Below, in pieces: positions 1-6,821 of a stretch of DNA of 8,230 bases. Positions within the stretch are counted from its first letter, which is position 1. Every line of letters starts with the position of its first letter. The notes beneath the pieces were generated by a model. That model was not told where the DNA came from, did no database searches, and saw only the letters and a list, made by a program, of their open reading frames with translations. The position numbers were made by a program, and so were the translations under genes. The DNA comes from JBNJEA01 sp051745395 (lineage in GTDB: Bacteria > Desulfobacterota > Desulfobacteria > Desulfobacterales > Desulfosalsimonadaceae), in the NCBI GenBank assembly GCA_051745395.1, contig JBNJEA010000135.1:1-8230 (forward strand), written 5' to 3'.

Positions 1-2
1 CG

Positions 3-2627
3 GATCTGGGCTATGGTCTGGACATGCCGCCGGGCCGGGCCCGGTGCCTGACCGCCGATGCCGTCGATTGCGAAACAATCGACGCCGCCGCCGCCCGGAC
101 CCTCGAGGTGCCCGGGCGCATTGGCCGGCAGCGGCTGCGGGCCAAGGCCCTGGATGTATTTCAGTATGTTTATGGCATCGGCCACGTGGGCGATTTTGAC
201 GTCGATTACCAGGCCGAACAATTGCGGGCCGACCCGGAGGCCTTCTGCCGCCGGCTTAACCGGCAAGGCCAACAATCGCGGGTCATTCGCTGGCAGTGGC
301 CGCAGGATTTACAGCGGGACGTCATGGTCCCGCCCGGTCATTTTTTGATGGTGGTGGTACCGCTTTATTTCGAGGCCCGGCTGGTGGCCGATGACCGGGT
401 GATCGCCATTGAACGGGCCATCGAAGTCGATTCCGGGTCATACGTTGCCCTGTTTGTACCCCTCGAATCCGCCCCGGCCCACCGGTCGGTTGCACTGAAA
501 CTCTCGGTGTATGCCAAAGCCGGCTGTCAGCATCGGCAGGCACCGCTGCTTTACCTGGCAAATCCCGATGGGCCGGCCGTATCGCGGACACTTTTCCGCG
601 ATACGCTCACGGATCGGCCGTTTACAGTGCTTGCCACCAACGGGACCGGCGCGGTGATGCGGGCCAACACATGGTGGGGCCGGATAAACTCGCGCTACGA
701 TGCCCTGCTGGCGGCCAACATGAACCGGGAAATGCCGGTGGATCGATGGATTATGCTGAGCTGCTGCCGGGCATGGGTGGTTTACCAGGATTATTCCCAG
801 GCGCTGCGCACCGATTGCATCGTGGAGCTGTCATGGGATGCAAAAAGCCGGGCGTTCTGGCAATACCGGATCCCCACCGGGCTGGGCCGCCATATTCTGT
901 TTTCCGTGGCCGCAGAGATGGTGGCCGGTCAGAATCGCATCCGGCTGCATTTTTACCGCCACGAAAGCCAGTCGGCCGAGGAGCTGGCCGATGAACGGCC
1001 GATCCGGTTAATCGTCCGGCCGGACGTGGAAAACCGGAGTTTCCATGAAACCACCAAGGCTTATACCGGCCCGGAGCATGATTTTCCGGCCGCTGTCCGG
1101 GCCGGCGAAAACGGTTTTGCCTTCGTGCCCGACGCCGATCATCGGCTCGATATAGACATGGCGTCCGCGGCCTTTGTCTGGGAACCGGAATGGCGCTACA
1201 TGGTCCACCGGCCCCTGGAAGCCGAACGGGGCCTGGATTCGAATTCGGACTTGTTCAGTCCCGGTTATTTCCAGGCCCATTTACGCGGCGGCCGGTCGGT
1301 CGTTTTGGACGCCCGGGTGGGGATGGCCGAAGCGCCGCTGGAGAAAACCCCGGTGCCGAAGGATCTCTCTTTTGAATGGCCGAAAATGGCCGCTCATACG
1401 GATATTGCGACGTCCATGGAAGACGCCATGGACCATTTCGTAGTCGACCGGCAGCATCTGAGGTCCGTGATTGCCGGATATCCGTGGTTTCTGGACTGGG
1501 GTCGCGATTCGCTGATTTTCTGCCGGGGATTGATCGCCGCCGGCAAGCGCGCGGAAGCCGCCGCGGTCATCAAGCTTTTCGGGCAGTTTGAAGAAGAAGG
1601 GACACTGCCGAACATGATCTGCGGCGATAACGCCGGCAACCGGGATACCTCCGATGCGCCGCTGTGGTTCATGGTGGCCTGCCGGGACATGGTCGAAGCA
1701 GATTCGTCAATGGCTTTTCTCGATGAAGCCTGCGGCCATCGCACGATCCGCGAGATCCTGTTTTCCATCGCCGCCGGATATGCGGCCGGCACGTCCAACG
1801 GGGTCAAAATGGACGCCGAGACCGGTCTGGTGTATTCCCCCGCCCATTTTACCTGGATGGACACCAATTTTCCGGCGGGCACCCCCCGGCAGGGCTATCC
1901 AATTGAAATTCAGGCGCTGTGGTATGCGGGGCTTTCGTTTTTATCCCGGGTCCGGCCGCCGGAAAAAGGCGCGGCGCCTTGGCCGGATGTCGATGCCATC
2001 GGCCAGCGGGTGGCCGAAGCCATCGGGAGCTATTTTTATGATCCATCCCGGGGGTTTTTATCCGACTGCCGTCACGGCGCCCCCGGGTGCCCCCCCGGAG
2101 ACGCGGCGGCCGACGATGCCCTGCGGCCCAACCAGTTGTTTGCCATTACCATGGGTGCGGTTTCGGATTTCGATATCTGCCGGCAGGTCTTATCGGCCAC
2201 ATCGGAACTGGTGGTGCCCGGCGCCATTCGCAGCCTGGCGGACCGCGCCGTTTCGTATCCCATTGAGATCCGGCATAACGGTGAACTGCTCGGTGATCCG
2301 TACCGACCCTACCGCGGCCGGTATACGGGCGATGAAGACCACTGCCGGAAACCGGCATACCATAACGGCACGGCCTGGACTTGGGTGTTTCCCTCGTTTT
2401 GTGAAGCCTGGGCGATGAGCTACGGGGAGGCCGGGATGCAGACGGCCAGGGCCTGGCTTGCCAGCAGCACCCGGCGGATCAACGAAAACTGCCTGGGGCA
2501 TATGCCGGAAATCGTTGACGGCGATTTTCCTCATTACCAGCGGGGCTGTGATGCCCAGGCCTGGAGCGCCAGCGAGCTCTACCGGGTCTGGCAATGGATG
2601 TCGACTTCAACTCCGGCGGGAAAGTAA
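3..2627 (+). CDS. Glycogen debranching enzyme, amylo-alpha-1,6-glucosidase (5'-partial)
   Basis: This enzyme hydrolyses the alpha-1,6-linked glucose left at branch points after phosphorylase has trimmed the outer chains; it acts in the cytoplasm. Numbering from the ATG at 24 (867 residues), the C-terminal half (about 455-862) is a GDE_C/GH133-type (alpha/alpha)6 domain. Family motifs seen are GYPWFLDWGRD (485-495), TWMD (610-613) followed by the PIEIQALW segment (E628), HNGTAWTW (780-787), and a C-terminal stretch with E829 and AQAWS (844-848). A conserved N-terminal beta-rich region includes ATNGTGAV (from 204) and RYDALLAANMN. The catalytic frame is intact and stops at TAA 2625-2627. The frame is open to the left edge (DLGYGLD precedes the Met), no ribosome binding site is visible before base 24, and the DMPPGRARCLTAD segment looks like the end of a folded beta domain. 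The real start is therefore probably upstream, perhaps with another catalytic domain. It lies 43 nt before the phosphorylase gene. The family call is firm; the true length is unknown. Confidence 0.9.
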   Translation, partial: DLGYGLDMPPGRARCLTADAVDCETIDAAAARTLEVPGRIGRQRLRAKALDVFQYVYGIGHVGDFDVDYQAEQLRADPEAFCRRLNRQGQQSRVIRWQWPQDLQRDVMVPPGHFLMVVVPLYFEARLVADDRVIAIERAIEVDSGSYVALFVPLESAPAHRSVALKLSVYAKAGCQHRQAPLLYLANPDGPAVSRTLFRDTLTDRPFTVLATNGTGAVMRANTWWGRINSRYDALLAANMNREMPVDRWIMLSCCRAWVVYQDYSQALRTDCIVELSWDAKSRAFWQYRIPTGLGRHILFSVAAEMVAGQNRIRLHFYRHESQSAEELADERPIRLIVRPDVENRSFHETTKAYTGPEHDFPAAVRAGENGFAFVPDADHRLDIDMASAAFVWEPEWRYMVHRPLEAERGLDSNSDLFSPGYFQAHLRGGRSVVLDARVGMAEAPLEKTPVPKDLSFEWPKMAAHTDIATSMEDAMDHFVVDRQHLRSVIAGYPWFLDWGRDSLIFCRGLIAAGKRAEAAAVIKLFGQFEEEGTLPNMICGDNAGNRDTSDAPLWFMVACRDMVEADSSMAFLDEACGHRTIREILFSIAAGYAAGTSNGVKMDAETGLVYSPAHFTWMDTNFPAGTPRQGYPIEIQALWYAGLSFLSRVRPPEKGAAPWPDVDAIGQRVAEAIGSYFYDPSRGFLSDCRHGAPGCPPGDAAADDALRPNQLFAITMGAVSDFDICRQVLSATSELVVPGAIRSLADRAVSYPIEIRHNGELLGDPYRPYRGRYTGDEDHCRKPAYHNGTAWTWVFPSFCEAWAMSYGEAGMQTARAWLASSTRRINENCLGHMPEIVDGDFPHYQRGCDAQAWSASELYRVWQWMSTSTPAGK

Positions 2628-2659
2628 GAGTCAAAATACAACAGCAATCCATAACGCAC

Positions 2660-2665
2660 AGGGAA
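2660..2665 (+). promoter_or_regulatory. Ribosome binding site of the phosphorylase gene
   Basis: AGGGAA lies 5 nt before the ATG at 2671. It supports this start over the upstream in-frame ATG at 2458, which would lie deep inside the debranching gene and add about 71 residues with no resemblance to the family. Confidence 0.6.
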
Positions 2666-2670
2666 AAATC

Positions 2671-5226
2671 ATGACTTCGTTACAAACCTATCAAGTATTT
2701 CCAAGGATCCCCAAACGACTGGCCTTTCTTGAGACCCTGATCCGCAACCTCTGGTGGTCCTGGCGGCTGGATGCCATTGAGCTTTTCCGGCGTGTCGATC
2801 CCCGGCTCTGGGAACAGTCGGGGCGAAATCCCATTGTTTTTTCCACCATGATTGCCCAGGAGCGTTTCGAAAAACTCGCCAAAGATGAAGGTTTCCTTGC
2901 CCACCTCGACCGCGTGCAGGATCAGTTTGAAAAAGAGATCAAATCGTCCGTGGATTACGCGGATACGCCTTATGGCGACAGCGGCACGGTGGCCTATTTT
3001 TCGATGGAATTCGGCCTTCACGAAAGCCTGCCGTTTTTTTCCGGCGGGTTGGGCGTGCTGGCCGGCGATCACTTAAAGGCCGCATCGGACAACCAGATCC
3101 CGATGATTGCACTGGGGCTGCTGTACCGGAAGGGGTATTTTCATCAATATTTAGACCACGAAGGCTGGCAGCAGGAGGAATATCCGGAAACCGATATTTA
3201 CCATCTGCCCGTCCGCCGGGCCAAGGATGGGTCCGGCAACGATATCGTGGTTTCCGTAAACGGCCCTGACGGTGAAATTTATGCCCAGGTCTGGCTCCTG
3301 TCGGTGGGCCGGGTGCCGCTGTACCTGCTCGATACCAATGTGCCGGAAAACAAGCCGGAAAAACGCCAGTTGACCTCCCGGTTGTATCCCGGCGAGTCCA
3401 GCCTGCGCCTGGCCCAGGAGATCCTGCTGGGCCTCGGCGGCATGCGGGTACTCGAAGCGCTCGGGGTTGCGCCGACCATATGTCACTTAAACGAGGGCCA
3501 TTGTGCCTTTGCCTGTATCGAGCGGCTGGCCCAGGTCATGGAAAACCACCAGGTGGATTTGCAGACCGCTTTGGAGATCGTGCCGCGGAGCATGATTTTT
3601 ACCACCCACACCCCGGTGGCCGCCGGCCACGATGAATTTTCCGTCGACCAGGTCCGGCCGTATCTGCAGCCGTTTGCCGCGCGGCTGGGCACGGATGTGG
3701 AAACCGTGATTTCCTGGGGCCAGCATGAAAACCACTTCAACCCGGAGACCCGGCTTTCCATGTTTGTCCTTGCCCTTCGGTTTGCCCAGTACTGCAACGG
3801 CGTCAGTCAACTCCACGGGGCCGTGGCCCGCGGCATGTGGGCCCACGTCTGGCCCAAGCGGCCGGTCGAGGAAGTGCCGATTTCCCATGTAACCAACGGC
3901 ATCCATATCCCGTCGTTTATCTCCATTGAAAACCACATGCTGTTTGAGCGCTACCTGGGACCGAATTGGTATGTCAATAACTTAAGTGAAGCGGATATGG
4001 CCGGCCGCATCGACCAGATCTACGATGAAGAGCTATGGCGGGCCCGGGAAATGAGCCGTTCGCGATTGGTGCGCAGTTGCCGGTCCTTGATGGTGCGGCA
4101 GTACGGCCGTCGAAATGCGCCAAAGGCGGTCATGGACGAGGCCGAATCCGTGCTCGATCCGGAAGTTTTGACCATCGGGTTTGCCCGCCGGTTTGCCACC
4201 TATAAACGCGCGTATATGCTGTTTATGGATCCAAAGCGGCTGGAAGCGCTGATCAAGTCGAGCAAGACGCCCATTCAGTTTGTTTTTGCGGGCAAGGCGC
4301 ATCCTAAGGACAATGAAGGCAAGGAGCTGATCAAACAGGTGGTCCAGTTCGCCAAAAACCACAATGTCCGGCAGCGGTTTATCTTTATAGAGGACTACGA
4401 TATCAACATTGCCCGGCACCTGGTCCAGGGGGTGGACGTGTGGCTCAACACCCCTCGGCGACCCTATGAGGCCTGCGGCACGTCCGGGATGAAAGCGGCG
4501 GTAAACGGCGTGCTCAATTTAAGCGTTCTCGACGGCTGGTGGGTGGAAGGTTACGCCGAAAACCGGGGCTGGCGCATCGGCAACGGTGAGCAATACCAGG
4601 ACTGGAACTACCAGGATGCCGTGGAAAGCCGGGCCCTTTACAATATATTGGAAAATGATGTCATCCCGACCTTCTATGAGAAAAAAGTCGGCGACACCCC
4701 CGAGCAGTGGGTGGCCATGATGAAAGAATCCATGAAAACCGCGATGCAGTTTTTTTCTTCAAACCGGATGATCCAGGAATACGAGCAGAAATATTATATC
4801 CCGGCCACCCATAATTTTTATCAACTCACCGAAAACGACGCCCGGGAGGCCCGGCAGTTACTGGAACAGCGACAGCGGCTCAACCAACTCTGGCCCAATG
4901 TGGTCGTCCATCAACCGATCAGTGAAACCGATGTGCCGTTTCGCGTCGGCGACGAATTCGAGGTGGCAACGGAAGTCGAACTCGGCGAGCTGACCCCGGA
5001 TGAAGTCGAGGTAGAGCTTTATTACGGGCGGGTGCGATCCGCGGAGGAACTCGCCGACAGCGGCGTGGTGAAAATGTCGGTGGATCAGGACATGGGTGAC
5101 GGTAAATTTCGTTATACCTGCCATGTTCCCTGTGAATATGCCGGGCGTTTCGGGTTTACCGCCCGGGTCATGCCCCGGGGCGATGATTATGTGAAATATA
5201 CCCCCGGTTTTTTGACCTGGGCATAG
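2671..5226 (+). CDS. glgP: Alpha-glucan (glycogen) phosphorylase, GT35, short DUF3417-containing type
   Basis: This cytoplasmic PLP enzyme phosphorolyses terminal alpha-1,4 bonds of glycogen or maltodextrin to glucose-1-phosphate. The product is 851 residues, typical for the divergent phosphorylase subfamily (TIGR02094-like) rather than the classical GlgP/MalP group. The N-terminus (about 10-105, containing RNLWWSW) resembles DUF3417. Next come YFSMEFGLHESLPFFSGGLG (109-128), NEGH (274-277), HTPVAAGHD (312-320), VTNGIH (407-412), FARRFATYKRA (504-514) and AGKAHP (540-545). By analogy with the muscle enzyme, R507 and K512 would bind phosphate. K608 in GTSGMKAAVNG is the expected PLP Schiff-base lysine. 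A beta-rich C-terminal domain (about 755-851, ending GFLTWA) follows and is usual in this subfamily. The start at 2671 is chosen for its ribosome binding site and because homology begins with the next residues. The gene sits 43 nt after the debranching gene and 44 nt before the synthase gene, matching their joint role in glycogen turnover. No regulatory phosphorylation site is apparent. Chain-length preference cannot be read from the sequence. Confidence 0.95.
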   Translation: MTSLQTYQVFPRIPKRLAFLETLIRNLWWSWRLDAIELFRRVDPRLWEQSGRNPIVFSTMIAQERFEKLAKDEGFLAHLDRVQDQFEKEIKSSVDYADTPYGDSGTVAYFSMEFGLHESLPFFSGGLGVLAGDHLKAASDNQIPMIALGLLYRKGYFHQYLDHEGWQQEEYPETDIYHLPVRRAKDGSGNDIVVSVNGPDGEIYAQVWLLSVGRVPLYLLDTNVPENKPEKRQLTSRLYPGESSLRLAQEILLGLGGMRVLEALGVAPTICHLNEGHCAFACIERLAQVMENHQVDLQTALEIVPRSMIFTTHTPVAAGHDEFSVDQVRPYLQPFAARLGTDVETVISWGQHENHFNPETRLSMFVLALRFAQYCNGVSQLHGAVARGMWAHVWPKRPVEEVPISHVTNGIHIPSFISIENHMLFERYLGPNWYVNNLSEADMAGRIDQIYDEELWRAREMSRSRLVRSCRSLMVRQYGRRNAPKAVMDEAESVLDPEVLTIGFARRFATYKRAYMLFMDPKRLEALIKSSKTPIQFVFAGKAHPKDNEGKELIKQVVQFAKNHNVRQRFIFIEDYDINIARHLVQGVDVWLNTPRRPYEACGTSGMKAAVNGVLNLSVLDGWWVEGYAENRGWRIGNGEQYQDWNYQDAVESRALYNILENDVIPTFYEKKVGDTPEQWVAMMKESMKTAMQFFSSNRMIQEYEQKYYIPATHNFYQLTENDAREARQLLEQRQRLNQLWPNVVVHQPISETDVPFRVGDEFEVATEVELGELTPDEVEVELYYGRVRSAEELADSGVVKMSVDQDMGDGKFRYTCHVPCEYAGRFGFTARVMPRGDDYVKYTPGFLTWA

Positions 5227-5252
5227 TTTTCGGGCACGGGTTCGGATAAGCC

Positions 5253-5260
5253 GGAAGGAA
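5253..5260 (+). promoter_or_regulatory. Ribosome binding site of the glycogen synthase gene
   Basis: The purine run GGAAGGAA ends 10 nt before the ATG at 5271. Spacing is slightly long but acceptable, and it supports the first ATG of the frame as the start. Confidence 0.6.
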
Positions 5261-5270
5261 GCAATCGGAT

Positions 5271-6800
5271 ATGGCTGCTGTAAAAACGAAAAACCCCCGC
5301 GTGTTGATCGTGACGCCGGAAGTGACCTACCTGCCCGAGGGCATGGGCAATGTCGCCAACTACCTGTCCGCCAAGGCCGGCGGACTGGCCGATGTGTCGG
5401 CCGCGCTGATTTCCAAGCTGTTTGCCCTGGGTGCGGACGTTCATGTGGCCATGCCGGACTATCGGGGGATATTTCATAAAAACATCGGGCAGTTGTGGGA
5501 GCTTTACCAGAAGGAGCTGGCCACCTACCGGAAATACCTGCCGGAAGAACGGCTCCATTTGGCCGAAGACCGGGCCTTTTATTATGTCCACCATGTCTAT
5601 TCCCACCAGACATCGGAAAACCTCAAGATCGCCCTGGCGTTCCAGCGGGAGGTCATCAATAACATCATCCCCCGGGTCCGCCCGGACCTGATTCACTGCA
5701 ACGACTGGATGACCGGCATTATCCCGGGCTATTCGAGAAAGCTCGCCGTGCCCTGCCTGTTTACGATCCACAACATCCACACGGTCAAAGCCCCGCTGGC
5801 CCACATCGAGGACCGGGGCATCGATGCGGCCGATTTCTGGCAGAATCTGTACTATGAACACATGGCCGGCAGCTACGAGCAGACCCGGGAAAACAACCCG
5901 GTGAATTTCATGGTCAGCGGGGTGTTTGCCTCGCATTTTGTCAACACGGTCAGTCCGGCGTTTTTGGACGAAATTGTCAACGGCCACCACGATTTTATTT
6001 CCCCGCCGCTGCGCCAGGAGCTGACCAACAAGGTGGACGCGGGCGTGGCCAACGGGATTTTAAATGCCCCGGATCCTTCCTTTGAACCCCAAAGGGACCC
6101 GGAGTTGTTTCGAAATTACAGCCCGGAAGACCATGCAGATGGCAAACGGATCAACAAGCTGCATTTGCAGCAGCATCTCGGGTTAATCGAAGATGAATCC
6201 GCACCGCTGTTTTTCTGGCCGTCGCGGCTGGATCCCGTCCAAAAGGGCTGTCAGTTGCTGGCCGATATTCTGTATCAAGTGGTGGCCAAGTACTGGGGCA
6301 TGCGGCTGCAGATCGTCTTTGTCGCCGGCGGCATCTTTCAGCAGCATTTTGTCTCTATTGTCAATATGCACGGGATCGAAGACCGGGTGGCGGTATGCAA
6401 CTTCAGCGAAGAGCTGTCCCGGCAGGCCTACGGGGCGGCCGATTTTATTTTGATGCCGTCGAGTTTCGAGCCCTGCGGTCTGCCCCAGATGATTGCCCCC
6501 AAGTACGGGACGCTGCCGGTGGCCCACGACACCGGGGGGATTCATGACACGATCCGGCACATGAATGTCGACACCGACAGCGGCAACGGCTTTTTGTTCG
6601 AGGTCTATGACCCCGCCGGTCTTTTCTGGGCCGTGGACCAGGCCATGGCGTTTTATCAAATGCCGGCCGATGAGAAGAAGACGCAGATTGAACGCGTGAT
6701 GAACGAAAGCACGGCCCGGTTCAATCATGAAGTCACCGCCCGGCAGTATATCGACTTGTATGAGCGGATGCTGCAGCGGCCACTGATTACCATGACCTAG
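5271..6800 (+). CDS. glgA: Glycogen/starch synthase, GT5-type, divergent
   Basis: This retaining GT-B glycosyltransferase extends alpha-1,4-glucan chains from a nucleotide-glucose donor (ADP-glucose in most bacterial GT5 enzymes; the donor here is inferred). The product is 509 residues, somewhat longer than the roughly 480 usual for bacterial GlgA. The N-terminal Rossmann domain (about 9-300) has KAGGLADV (K35, the K-x-G-G donor-site motif), HCNDWMTG (142-149; D145) and HNIH (167-170). The C-terminal domain (about 310-500) has PSRLDPVQKG (R319, K325) and SSFEPCGLPQ (E400, the conserved catalytic-site glutamate region). Three features are odd. About 12 extra residues separate the first strand (TPE, 15-17) from K35. 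The usual HN-x-AYQG loop is replaced by HNIHTVKAP. The R-to-K spacing in the C-terminal motif is one residue longer than in E. coli GlgA. The key residues are nevertheless present, so the enzyme is probably active. It starts 44 nt after the phosphorylase stop and ends 21 nt before the branching enzyme. A different alpha-glucan glycosyltransferase activity is possible but less likely. Confidence 0.9.
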   Translation: MAAVKTKNPRVLIVTPEVTYLPEGMGNVANYLSAKAGGLADVSAALISKLFALGADVHVAMPDYRGIFHKNIGQLWELYQKELATYRKYLPEERLHLAEDRAFYYVHHVYSHQTSENLKIALAFQREVINNIIPRVRPDLIHCNDWMTGIIPGYSRKLAVPCLFTIHNIHTVKAPLAHIEDRGIDAADFWQNLYYEHMAGSYEQTRENNPVNFMVSGVFASHFVNTVSPAFLDEIVNGHHDFISPPLRQELTNKVDAGVANGILNAPDPSFEPQRDPELFRNYSPEDHADGKRINKLHLQQHLGLIEDESAPLFFWPSRLDPVQKGCQLLADILYQVVAKYWGMRLQIVFVAGGIFQQHFVSIVNMHGIEDRVAVCNFSEELSRQAYGAADFILMPSSFEPCGLPQMIAPKYGTLPVAHDTGGIHDTIRHMNVDTDSGNGFLFEVYDPAGLFWAVDQAMAFYQMPADEKKTQIERVMNESTARFNHEVTARQYIDLYERMLQRPLITMT

Positions 6801-6809
6801 AAACGCAAC

Positions 6810-6816
6810 AGGGAAG
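6810..6816 (+). promoter_or_regulatory. Ribosome binding site supporting the TTG start of the branching enzyme
   Basis: AGGGAAG lies 5 nt (7 nt from the AGGGA core) before TTG 6822. The synthase stop at 6798-6800 is in the same frame, so the start must lie between 6801 and the first in-frame ATG at 6960. Only this TTG combines a ribosome binding site with inclusion of the conserved N-terminal DPYLKPYEADLKRRF segment. Confidence 0.6.
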
Positions 6817-6821
6817 CAATA

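Noticed and set aside
2080..2096. C-rich runs (including seven consecutive C at 2090-2096) as a possible frameshift in the debranching gene
   Set aside because: The frame stays the same on both sides: GFLSDC precedes and RPNQLFAI follows, both family-like, so no frameshift is indicated.
1654..2418. Long + strand open frame inside the debranching gene
   Set aside because: It lies in another frame of a motif-rich conserved coding region, and its translation is rich in P, R, G and W, as expected from an out-of-frame GC-rich reading.
2458..2670. Longer phosphorylase start at ATG 2458
   Set aside because: It would overlap the conserved C-terminus of the debranching gene, has no family similarity, and the ATG at 2671 has a ribosome binding site and starts where homology starts.
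5241..5256. Imperfect inverted repeat (TTCGG / CCGGAA) next to the synthase ribosome binding site
   Set aside because: The stem is about five pairs with a bulge and has no U-tract; it is too weak to call a terminator or a translation switch.
4858..5990. Overlapping long minus-strand open frames (251 and 267 codons) spanning the phosphorylase/synthase junction
   Set aside because: They are antisense shadows of two well-supported genes, overlap each other, and show no recognisable domain or upstream ribosome binding site that I could identify.
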